Origin: Massilia sp. METH4
Lineage (GTDB): Bacteria; Pseudomonadota; Gammaproteobacteria; Burkholderiales; Burkholderiaceae_D
Length of the DNA stretch: 64,000 nt
Assembly: GCF_037094685.1 (NCBI RefSeq)
Contig: NZ_CP146614.1
Span: 4,960,001 to 5,024,000, forward strand
Reading direction: 5' to 3'
The notes under the pieces are model-generated. The model was given only the letters and a program-made list of their open reading frames with translations, did not search any database and was not told the origin of the DNA. Below are positions 43,698-51,409 of the stretch, piece by piece (within the stretch, counting starts at the first letter, position 1; each line of letters opens with the position of its first letter). The translations under genes and the position numbers were made by a program.

Positions 43698-43760
43698 GTC
43701 TCCTCTATTCTCCTCCAAGGAAATAGACTTCAGCCCGCCAGCTTGGCGGGCTTTTTTTTT
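43698..43760 (+). ncRNA. Candidate trans-acting small RNA
   Basis: A promoter with ideal spacing (43663-43691) is followed by about 35 nt of single-stranded, CU-rich RNA containing TCTCCTC and CTCCTCC stretches, then a perfect intrinsic terminator (43732-43760). The whole unit is about 63 nt, has no start codon with a reading frame, and lies between the prc terminator and a convergent gene. The CU-rich stretches are complementary to Shine-Dalgarno sequences, as in several known bacterial sRNAs that block translation. Existence is inferred from sequence only. Confidence 0.5.
43732..43760 (+). terminator. Intrinsic terminator of the candidate sRNA
   Basis: 8-bp stem AGCCCGCC with its complement, a 5-nt loop, and a run of nine T. 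It also ends any read-through past the prc terminator. Confidence 0.9.
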
Positions 43761-43829
43761 CGCCGCGATCCGGTAACGACGCCGTGCTGGCGACGATACG
43801 CCGGATTGGCGGCAGCTTGTAGTCGGGTT

Positions 43830-44663
43830 TCAGGCAGTGGCGCTGTCAGCCCTGCCGGATGGCAGGGGCGAAGTGTCGGTCCACCGGCCGGTGCCCGTGA
43901 CAGCTCCCCCGGTTTGGCGCCGGCGCGCGACCGCCGCCAGGATTCCTATGCCGCCGAGCAGCATGGCCCAGGTGGACGGCTCCGGCACCGCCAGTGCCGT
44001 CGCATGCGCCGAAGTGCCGAGCGTCAGCTTGACCCAGTTGGCGGTGTCCTCGGTGTTGGCGATGGCGTACCAGAAGCGGTCGGTCACGGTCTCGCCCGGA
44101 CTGCCGGGTACTTCGCCCTGGATCTTGGTCCAGTGGGTGTCTTTCGTGTCCACCGCGACATGCTGCCCGAATGCGCCGTAATAAGGCACGGTGCCGACGT
44201 CCGTCAGTTCCAGGGTATGGTACAGCTCGCCGCTAAATACCAGCATCGTATGCGGGCTCAGGTTAATTTCGAGTACCTGCCGGATGCCCGAGCTGACGAT
44301 CTGGTTGGCTTCGGACGATTGCGCAAAGGCGCTCAATTCCCCGAATGTGCCGCTGGTCTCGCCGGATGTGATGGCCTGGCCGTATTGATGTTCGTAAGCG
44401 GAGGGTACTTCGCCGTGTACTAACTCGGTCCAGTAAACGTCATACTTTGGCGTGGCATAGTCATCCATGTAATGCTGGTATTCGGTGAAATACCGCTTGA
44501 CCGTGAAGGACGGCGCAATGCCGTCGTCCGGCCGCAGATCCGTCAGGGACACCTGGACGTTGTTGAAGCCGACGCTCTGGCGCACGGTCGCTGCAAGAGC
44601 ATCGGTGCTGGCGCAGGCTGCCGCTACGGCGCACAGCAAGGCGGAACGCAAAGTCTTGTTCAT
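43830..44663 (-). CDS. PEP-CTERM exported protein with extended C-terminus
   Basis: 277 residues. Signal peptide about 1-25 (LLCAVAAACASTDALAA). The beta-rich body has many aromatic residues (TVKRYFTEYQHYMDDY). The sorting signal VPEPSTWAMLLGGIGILAA and RRR occur at about residues 228-249, but the protein then runs on for 28 residues (rich in Gly, Thr, Ser), whereas these signals normally sit at the very end. The stop may have been lost, or the tail may be genuine. GAAAGGAA precedes the ATG. 13 bp downstream of a sister gene on the same strand. Confidence 0.8.
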   Translation of the reverse strand: MNKTLRSALLCAVAAACASTDALAATVRQSVGFNNVQVSLTDLRPDDGIAPSFTVKRYFTEYQHYMDDYATPKYDVYWTELVHGEVPSAYEHQYGQAITSGETSGTFGELSAFAQSSEANQIVSSGIRQVLEINLSPHTMLVFSGELYHTLELTDVGTVPYYGAFGQHVAVDTKDTHWTKIQGEVPGSPGETVTDRFWYAIANTEDTANWVKLTLGTSAHATALAVPEPSTWAMLLGGIGILAAVARRRQTGGAVTGTGRWTDTSPLPSGRADSATA

Positions 44664-44676
44664 GGCGTGATTCCTT

Positions 44677-45459
44677 TCAGGCGTGACGGTGGCGGCGGCG
44701 CGCGATCGCGCCAACGGTGAGCATGCCGGCAGCGAGCATCGCCCAGGTCGATGGTTCGGGTACGGCGGCAATGGGGAGGTCCGAATAAATGATCGAGTAA
44801 TTTTCCACAGAGAAGGTTACGTCGATGGTGACGGCCTGGTTCGAGGTATTGGCATAGGCAAGCCACAGATCCCGGTCCACGTGGAGGTCGGACTCCCTGT
44901 TGAGGACCAGCGAGCTGTAGTAGCCGCCATAGATGGGCAGGTCCGGGCTCGTGAACGACAGTTCCACCCTGTTGACGCCCGATTGAAAATAGCCGGGCAA
45001 TTGCGCCTCCGATACGCGCTGGTAGAAGTTGCCGCTGAGCGTAAGGACGCTGTTTGCCGACAATGTGAACGTGTATGCCTGCATGGCTGACACGGAAACG
45101 CGACCGTCCTCGTCGAGATTGCTGAACGCGGCGCCTTCCAGCGAAAACTCGCCTGGCCTGCCGGAAGTGTGCACGGCGGCATACGAGGGCCCTTCCGCGA
45201 GGGCATGGTTCACCGGCTTCAGTCCCGAACTGGTATCGTCGATTGCCTGCTTGCCGCCCGGTCCCCACACGGAGACTTCGTAACGGCTGTCGGAAAAGGT
45301 GTAACTGAAGGCCGCTGCGGCATTATCGCCGGGCGTCAGGTCCACCACGCCGAAGGCGATGTCGCTGATGCCCGTTTCAAACGTCACCCCTTGTGCCTGC
45401 ACTCCGGTGGCATGCCACGCCAGGCACGCAGCAAGCAAACAACTCCATAGATGTCTCAT
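44677..45459 (-). CDS. PEP-CTERM exported protein
   Basis: 260 residues with a signal peptide (CLLAACLAWHATGVQAQ). The beta-sandwich-like body resembles its neighbour at 43830, with FSYTFSDSRYEVSVWG and DLHVDRDLWLAYANTSN. It ends correctly in the sorting signal VPEPSTWAMLAAGMLTVGA and RRRHRHA. GGAGACGAT precedes the ATG at 45459. Two tandem paralogues 13 bp apart are probably co-transcribed. The role is likely at the cell surface or in matrix; unknown in detail. Confidence 0.85.
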   Translation of the reverse strand: MRHLWSCLLAACLAWHATGVQAQGVTFETGISDIAFGVVDLTPGDNAAAAFSYTFSDSRYEVSVWGPGGKQAIDDTSSGLKPVNHALAEGPSYAAVHTSGRPGEFSLEGAAFSNLDEDGRVSVSAMQAYTFTLSANSVLTLSGNFYQRVSEAQLPGYFQSGVNRVELSFTSPDLPIYGGYYSSLVLNRESDLHVDRDLWLAYANTSNQAVTIDVTFSVENYSIIYSDLPIAAVPEPSTWAMLAAGMLTVGAIARRRHRHA

Positions 45460-45694
45460 CGATCGTCTCCAATGGTAGTCGGGTCCGGCCCGGACCCTGG
45501 GCGGTTGCCAGGTCACTACCTTTGTAGTAGTAACTATTTGACAACCAATCGTCACTATATGACAGATCAGCTGTTTCGCGGCAGTCTTGATGGGCTCGCA
45601 AAATTTTCATGCCGGCAATCGTGCGCCATGCACTGCCATTTTTGCGTGTAGTCGAGTTTCAGCAGCCCCGCGAGAGGGGCGGAAAGGACTCCCC

Positions 45695-46186
45695 ATGCAC
45701 CCAGTAAAGCCGGCGGCGCCCACGGGGCCTGCCATCGTCGTCAACGGCGTCGAGCACAGGATGAACGTGGATGTGCGCACCACGCTGCTCGATTACCTGC
45801 GCGACCACCTCCACCTGACCGGCACGAAAAAGGGGTGCGACCATGGCCAGTGCGGTGCCTGCACCGTGCACCTGAACGGCCGCCGCATCAATTCATGCCT
45901 TGCACTCGCGCTGGCGCACGAGGGCGACGACGTGACCACGATCGAAGGCCTGGGCGACCCCGAGCGGCTGCACCCGATGCAGGCCGCCTTCGTGCGGCAC
46001 GACGGCTACCAGTGCGGCTACTGTACCGCCGGGCAGATCATGTCGGCCGTGGCGCTGCTGGACGAACCCTGCGGCCGGGACGACGGCACGGTGCGCGAAT
46101 GCATGAGCGGCAACCTGTGCCGCTGCGGGGCGTATGCGAACATCGTCGCGGCGATCCAGGATGCCCGCAAGGAGATGGGCAAATGA
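45695..46186 (+). CDS. paoA: [2Fe-2S] subunit of molybdenum aldehyde dehydrogenase (PaoA/YagT-like)
   Basis: 163 residues with the two [2Fe-2S] binding sets of xanthine-oxidase-type small subunits: CDHGQCGACTVHLNGRRINSC (first cluster region, split here as CDHGQCGACT and INSC) and CGYC followed by CRCG. It shuttles electrons from the molybdenum site to FAD. GGAAAGG precedes the ATG at 45695. E. coli PaoA carries a twin-arginine signal, but none is seen here, so the enzyme is probably cytoplasmic. Overlaps the next gene by ATGA (46183-46186). Confidence 0.9.
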   Translation: MHPVKPAAPTGPAIVVNGVEHRMNVDVRTTLLDYLRDHLHLTGTKKGCDHGQCGACTVHLNGRRINSCLALALAHEGDDVTTIEGLGDPERLHPMQAAFVRHDGYQCGYCTAGQIMSAVALLDEPCGRDDGTVRECMSGNLCRCGAYANIVAAIQDARKEMGK

Positions 46187-47193
46187 GGACCTTCGAGCTG
46201 CGCCGCGCCGCGAGCGTGGACGATGCGGTGCTGCTGGGCGCCGCGTCGCCCACCGCACAGCAGGGGGCCACCGTGCGCTACCTGGCCGGCGGCACCACGC
46301 TGCTGGACCTGATGAAGCTGGACGTGGAGCAACCCGCCCACGTGGTGCAGATCGACCGGCTGGGACTGGACCGGATCGAGGCCGGCGAGGATGCCGGCCT
46401 GTCGATCGGCGCCACCGTGCGCAACAGCGACCTGGCCCATGACGAGCGGGTCCGCCTCGGTTATCCCGTGCTGTGCGAGGCGCTGCTGGCGGGCGCCTCG
46501 GGCCAGTTGCGCAATATGGCGACGACCGCCGGCAACCTGTTGCAACGGACGCGCTGCGTGTATTTCCGCGACCCGGGCATGGCTTGCAACAAGCGTGTCC
46601 CCGGCAGCGGTTGCGATGCGTTGGAGGGCTACCACCGCAACCTCGCGCTGCTGGGTACCAGCGAACATTGCATCGCCACCAATCCTTCGGACATGAACGT
46701 GGCGCTGGTGGTGCTGGAGGCGGTCGTGCATGTCGCGGGCCTGCATGGCCGGCGCGCGATCCCGATCGCCAACTTCCACCTGCTGCCGCGCGACACGCCG
46801 CACATCGAGACGCCGCTGATGCCGGGCGACCTCGTCACCCACATCACGCTGCCGCCGCTGCCCCCGGGCGCCCGTTCCGGTTACCTGAAGCTGCGCGACC
46901 GCGCATCGTACGAATTCGCGCTGGCTTCGTGCGCCGTCGTCCTGCAAGTGACCGATGGCCGGGTCGAGCGGGTCAGGCTCGGCCTCGGCGGCGTCGCCAC
47001 CCGGCCCTGGCGCGCGGTGGATGCCGAGCACATACTCACCGGACAGCCGCTGACCGTGGCGAACATCGAGGCGGCAGCGGCCGTCGCGCTGCGGGATGCG
47101 CAGCCGCGGCCGGGCAATGCTTTCAAGGCCGAGCTGGCGCGCCGCTGCATCGTGCAGGCGATCAGGAACGTGGCAGGGGAGGACTTGCAATGA
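46183..47193 (+). CDS. paoB: FAD subunit of molybdenum aldehyde dehydrogenase (PaoB/YagS-like)
   Basis: 336 residues with the vanillyl-alcohol-oxidase/CODH-M fold: YLAGGTTLLDLMKLDVEQP and LSIGATVRNSDLAHD bind FAD. An extra loop with four Cys (about 120-165; RTRCVYFRDPGMACNK, SGCDALEG, EHCIATNP) matches the [4Fe-4S] loop characteristic of PaoB/YagS and distinguishes it from ordinary xanthine dehydrogenase FAD subunits. Both ends overlap neighbours by ATGA, so the three subunits are coupled in translation. Confidence 0.9.
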   Translation: MRTFELRRAASVDDAVLLGAASPTAQQGATVRYLAGGTTLLDLMKLDVEQPAHVVQIDRLGLDRIEAGEDAGLSIGATVRNSDLAHDERVRLGYPVLCEALLAGASGQLRNMATTAGNLLQRTRCVYFRDPGMACNKRVPGSGCDALEGYHRNLALLGTSEHCIATNPSDMNVALVVLEAVVHVAGLHGRRAIPIANFHLLPRDTPHIETPLMPGDLVTHITLPPLPPGARSGYLKLRDRASYEFALASCAVVLQVTDGRVERVRLGLGGVATRPWRAVDAEHILTGQPLTVANIEAAAAVALRDAQPRPGNAFKAELARRCIVQAIRNVAGEDLQ

Positions 47194-49346
47194 GAGACGA
47201 TATCATCGGCGCCGCGCTGCCGCGCGTCGAAGGCCCGTGGAAGGTCAGCGGCCACGCCCGGTACACTGCCGACCACCATTTCCCGGACATGCTAGTGGCC
47301 GTGCCGGTCCCCGCCACCGTCGCCGTGGGTAGAGTGCGCCGTATCGACTGCAATGCGGCGCGGGCCATGCCGGGCGTGCAGGCGATCCTTACGCGCGAGA
47401 CGATCGGCCACATCGCACGGCTGCCGGAAGACACGAAGTTCGAAATGGACGAGAAGGTGCCGCCGCTGCAGGACGATGAAGTGCGCTACTACGGCCAGTT
47501 CGTGGCCCTCGTGCTGGCCGATACGTTCGAGCAGGCGCGCGACGCCGCCCGCGCCGTCGTCGTCGACTACGACGCCGCGGTGCCGGATGTGCGCATGGAG
47601 CTGGAGCCGGGCGAGAAGCCGAAGGTCGAGACCGAGCGTGGCGATGCCGGGAAGGCGTTGGGCACGGGAGCGGTCCAGCTCGACGAGACCTATCGCACCC
47701 CGGTTGAAACGCACAACCCGATGGAACTGCATGCCACGGTGGCGCGCTGGGAAGGCGACCGGCTGACCGTGTATGAAACCACCCAGGCCGTAATCAATCA
47801 CCGCGGCGTGCTGTCGCAGATGCTGCAGGTGCCGGAAGAGCGCATCCGCGTCGTCACCGCCTACCTGGGCGGGGGCTTCGGCGGCAAGTTGTGGCCATGG
47901 ACGCATTCGCTGCTCGCGGCCCAGGCGGCGCGCCAAGTCGGCCGCCCGGTGAAGCTGGTGGTCACGCGGCAGATGATGTTCCGCAACGTCGGTCACCGCA
48001 CGATGACGCAGCAGCGCATGCGCCTCGCCGCCGAGGCCAATGGCAAGCTGGTCGCGCTGCAGCATGAATTCATTTTCCACGATTCGCGCGCGGGAATGTC
48101 GTTCGAGGCGTGCGGCGAGGCGACCGGCCACCTGTACAGCTGCCCGAACCTGCGCGTGATCGGCTCCTCCATCCGGCGCGACCTGGGCGTGAACACGGCC
48201 ATGCGCGGCCCTGGCGCCGTCCCCGGCATGTTCGCGCTGGAATCGGCCATGAACGAGCTGGCCGACCGCCTGGGCATGGACCCGGTGGCCCTGCGGCTGG
48301 CGAACGAGCCCGAGCTGGACGAATCGAAGGGCGTGCCGTTCTCGTCGCGCCACCTGAAGGAATGCCTGCAACTGGGCGCGGAGCGCTTCGGCTGGTCGCG
48401 CCGGGATCCGGCCATCGGCGCCATGCGCGACGGCGACACGATCCTGGGCTGGGGCATGGCCAATGCCACCTGGCTCGGCATGCGGCGGCCTGCCGAAGTG
48501 GCGATCCGCCTGCACGACGACGGCACGGTGGCGGTGCGTTCGGCCACGCAGGACATCGGCACCGGTACCTACACGGTGCTGGCCCAAATGACGGCGCGCG
48601 CGGTCGGCGTGGACATCGGGCGGGTGAAGGTGGAGATCGGCGACACGGAACTGCCGCCCGGGCCCGTGTCCGGCGGCTCGATGGCGACCGCTTCGCTGGT
48701 GCCCGCCGTGACCATGGCCGCGCGCCACGCGATCCGCCAGTTGCAGGATGTGGCGGCGCGCGTGCTGGAAGGCGCGGAGCCGGCGTTCGAGGAAGGGCGC
48801 CTCGGCGGGCAGCCGTTCGAGGAATTGCTTCGGCGCGCCGGCGTCGGGCACGTGGAAGGCCAGGGCACGGGGGGCTGGAGCTTCAAGGACCCGCAGGCGA
48901 AGAAAGTGTCGATCCAGTCGTTCGGCTGCCATTTCATCGAGGTGGCGTGGCAACCATCCATCGCCCGGCTGGCGGTGCGGCGCGTCGTGTCCGTCATCGA
49001 CGGCGGCAGGATCGTCAACGCCCGCACGGCCCGCAACCAGATCGAGGGCGCCGTGCAGATGGGCGTGGGCATGGCGCTCCTCGAGGAAACCCATTACGAC
49101 CCCCGCTACGGCGCGCCGGTAAACTGCAACCTGGCCGACTACCTGATGGTCACGCACGCCGACGCGCCACAAGTGGACGTGACCTTCCTCGACTACCCGG
49201 ATGAAGCGCTGAACGAATATGGCGTGCGGGGCGTGGGCGAGATCGGCCTGGTCGGCGTCGCGCCGGCCATCACGGCCGCCGTGTACCACGCGACCGGCAA
49301 GAGAATCCGCTCGCTGCCGGTGAAGATCGAGGATTTGCTGGGGTAG
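47190..49346 (+). CDS. paoC: Molybdenum-cofactor subunit of aldehyde dehydrogenase (PaoC/YagR-like)
   Basis: 718 residues. Binds the molybdenum cofactor and substrate: GGGFGGKLWPWTHSLLAAQA, AMRGPGAVPGMFALESAM, TQDIGTGTYTVLAQMTARA. The catalytic Glu is E684 in GVRGVGEIGLVG. It oxidises aldehydes to carboxylic acids; the family's range includes aromatic aldehydes. Starts by ATGA overlap with paoB (47190-47193). No cofactor-insertion chaperone (paoD-like) is visible downstream; only repeats and a convergent catalase. Confidence 0.9.
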   Translation: MRDDIIGAALPRVEGPWKVSGHARYTADHHFPDMLVAVPVPATVAVGRVRRIDCNAARAMPGVQAILTRETIGHIARLPEDTKFEMDEKVPPLQDDEVRYYGQFVALVLADTFEQARDAARAVVVDYDAAVPDVRMELEPGEKPKVETERGDAGKALGTGAVQLDETYRTPVETHNPMELHATVARWEGDRLTVYETTQAVINHRGVLSQMLQVPEERIRVVTAYLGGGFGGKLWPWTHSLLAAQAARQVGRPVKLVVTRQMMFRNVGHRTMTQQRMRLAAEANGKLVALQHEFIFHDSRAGMSFEACGEATGHLYSCPNLRVIGSSIRRDLGVNTAMRGPGAVPGMFALESAMNELADRLGMDPVALRLANEPELDESKGVPFSSRHLKECLQLGAERFGWSRRDPAIGAMRDGDTILGWGMANATWLGMRRPAEVAIRLHDDGTVAVRSATQDIGTGTYTVLAQMTARAVGVDIGRVKVEIGDTELPPGPVSGGSMATASLVPAVTMAARHAIRQLQDVAARVLEGAEPAFEEGRLGGQPFEELLRRAGVGHVEGQGTGGWSFKDPQAKKVSIQSFGCHFIEVAWQPSIARLAVRRVVSVIDGGRIVNARTARNQIEGAVQMGVGMALLEETHYDPRYGAPVNCNLADYLMVTHADAPQVDVTFLDYPDEALNEYGVRGVGEIGLVGVAPAITAAVYHATGKRIRSLPVKIEDLLG

Positions 49347-49379
49347 TGCGGCCGGCGCAGCCAGCGGTGGCGGCGGTCT

Positions 49380-49466
49380 GGTGTCGGACACCCACAGGGT
49401 GGCTTGACAGGGGTTTCGCGAAGCATGCTTCGCGCCTGTCGGGCGGTGATGGCCTGCAAGCCGTCA
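49380..49466. repeat. Dispersed palindromic repeat, copy 2 (left part)
   Basis: An 18-bp perfect palindrome (49417-49434; CGCGAAGC then ATGCTTCGCG) and a degenerate 20-bp palindrome (49447-49466) match copy 1 at 36193-36243. Two base pairs of the first palindrome differ from copy 1 and both changes are compensated in the opposite arm. The core GGTGTCGGACACC at 49380-49392 links it to the 21-bp-arm family. Confidence 0.75.
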
Positions 49467-49501
49467 CTCCATCTGGACACCGCTCTTCTCATGAGGCAGT
49501 G

Positions 49502-49660
49502 GAACCCGGTGACAGGTACCCGGCTTTTTGCAACACATGTTTCAGAAGAACCGGTGCCTGTCACCGGTTTTGGTGAGGCAGTAAGCGAACCCCGGTGACA
49601 GGCACCGGGTTTTTTGCAACAACTGTTCCAGATATACCGGTGCCTGTCACCGGTCTTGCG
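49502..49660. repeat. Two tandem bidirectional terminator-like units
   Basis: Two units about 85 bp apart, each an inverted pair: a stem-loop CCCGGTG-ACAGG-CACCGGG followed by T5-T6 and GCAACA (imperfect in the first unit, perfect at 49590-49614), then CCGGTGCCTGTCACCGG with T or CTT on the other side. Each arm can form an intrinsic terminator in one direction. They lie between convergent paoC and catalase, where two-way termination is needed. Confidence 0.7.
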
Positions 49661-49674
49661 GCCTCACTTCGGCC

Positions 49675-51306
49675 TCATTTCGCCGGGGCCGGCTCCGTCT
49701 GCCGCGATCCTTCTTCCGGCTTGCCGTCGGTATAGGCCGGCACCTCGCGATGCTGGTGCGGGGCCGGCTTGCCCGGCAGCGGGGCCAGGGCGCGGGCTTT
49801 TTCGAGGTCGATGCCGGCCGCTTCGGCCACGCGGCGGCCGTAGTCCTCGTCGCAGTGCCAGAAGTGCCAGACCATGCGCAGGGCGATCTGTTCCGGGCAC
49901 TGGCGCAGGTCGTCGCCCAGGTTCTTCACCAGTTCGTCGCGCTCCCAGTCCTCGAACGTGCGCCAGCGGTCGCCCGCCTGGCGATAGTCGTCCAGCGTGC
50001 GGCTGGTCTGGTAGCGGCCCAGGTGGCCCTCGACCCACTGGCGGTACTCCCTGGCTGGCTTGGGCGCTTCCTGCAGGCCGCCCAGGCTGCTCGGCTCGTA
50101 GTTGATGTGCTTATTGGCACCGCTGTCGTCCACGTAATACGCCATCTGCGCGTCGCGCTGGTTGGTGCGGGCGCGCGCGCCTTGCTGCGGCGCGTTGATC
50201 GGCAGTTGCAGGTAATTCGGGCCCACGCGGTAGCGCTGTGTGTCGGAGTACGACAGCGTGCGGCCTTGCAGCATCTTGTCGTCCGAAAAATCGATGCCGT
50301 CCACCAGCACGCCGGTTCCGAACGCCGACTGCTCGGTTTCGGCAAACACATTGTCCGGGTTCTTGTTCAACACCATGCGGCCCACGGGCAGCAGCGGGAA
50401 CTGGTCTTCAGGCCAGCGCTTGGTGTCGTCGAGCGGATCGAAGTCCAGTTCGGGGTGGTCGTCGTCGCTCAGGATCTGCACGCAGAATTCCCATTCCGGA
50501 TAGTCGCCGCGCTCGATCGCCTCGTACAGGTCCTTGGTGGCGTGGCCCACGTCGTGCGCCTGGATCTCGGCCGCCTGCGCCGCCGTCAGGTTGCGCACAC
50601 CCTGCTTCGGCACCCAGTGGAACTTGACCAGGTGGGCGACACCCTCGTCGTTGACCAGCTTGTAGGTGTTGACGCCCGAACCTTCCATCTCGCGGTAGTT
50701 GGCGGGAATGCCCCATGGGCTCTTCACCCAGGTAACCATGTGCAGCGCTTCCGGCGAGTTCGACACGAAGTCGTAGAAGCGCCACGGTTCCTGGCGGTTC
50801 GTCACGGGATCGGGCTTGAAGGCGTGGATCATGTCCGGGAACTTGATCGCGTCGCGGATGAAGAAGATCTTCAGGTTGTTGCCGACCAGGTCCCAGTTGC
50901 CGTCGACGGTCTTGAGCTTGACGGCGAAGCCGCGCGGGTCGCGCGCCGTTTCCGGCGAATCCTTGCCGCCGATGACGGTGGAGAAGCGCACGAACACGGG
51001 GGTCTGCACGCCGGTCTCGTTCAGCACGCGGGCCCGGGTGTATTTCGATGCCGGTTCGTTGCCGATCTTGCCGTAGGCTTCGAAGTAGCCATGCGCGCCG
51101 GTGCCGCGCGCATGCACGACGCGCTCGGGAATGCGCTCGCGGTCGAAGTGCGTGATCTTTTCGATGAACTGGTAATTCTCCAGGGTGGCCGGGCCGCGCT
51201 CGCCGACGGAGCGCAGCGCCTGATTGTCGCGCACGGGGTGGCCCTGGCGGGTGGTAAGGATGGGGCGCTCGTTGCCTCCTCCCTCGTTGCTTGGCTTGCT
51301 GCTCAT
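49675..51306 (-). CDS. Monofunctional heme catalase
   Basis: 543 residues, a small/medium-subunit catalase. The catalytic His is H65 ([15 protein letters not shown]), with the Ser/Asn set in [15 protein letters not shown] and [15 protein letters not shown]. Proximal Tyr in [19 protein letters not shown]. It converts hydrogen peroxide to water and oxygen. GAAAGGAAA precedes the ATG at 51306. Convergent with the paoABC genes, whose oxidase turnover can yield peroxide; this may explain the pairing (inference). Confidence 0.96.
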   Translation of the reverse strand: MSSKPSNEGGGNERPILTTRQGHPVRDNQALRSVGERGPATLENYQFIEKITHFDRERIPERVVHARGTGAHGYFEAYGKIGNEPASKYTRARVLNETGVQTPVFVRFSTVIGGKDSPETARDPRGFAVKLKTVDGNWDLVGNNLKIFFIRDAIKFPDMIHAFKPDPVTNRQEPWRFYDFVSNSPEALHMVTWVKSPWGIPANYREMEGSGVNTYKLVNDEGVAHLVKFHWVPKQGVRNLTAAQAAEIQAHDVGHATKDLYEAIERGDYPEWEFCVQILSDDDHPELDFDPLDDTKRWPEDQFPLLPVGRMVLNKNPDNVFAETEQSAFGTGVLVDGIDFSDDKMLQGRTLSYSDTQRYRVGPNYLQLPINAPQQGARARTNQRDAQMAYYVDDSGANKHINYEPSSLGGLQEAPKPAREYRQWVEGHLGRYQTSRTLDDYRQAGDRWRTFEDWERDELVKNLGDDLRQCPEQIALRMVWHFWHCDEDYGRRVAEAAGIDLEKARALAPLPGKPAPHQHREVPAYTDGKPEEGSRQTEPAPAK

Positions 51307-51409
51307 GGCTTTCCTTTCACTTTCGATGTGGCGGAGCGAAGGAATTGTAGTCGGCGCTCCCGGCACCCGGCGCGCGCCTGGGCTTCCTGCTAAGCTTGCG
51401 CTTTACGCA

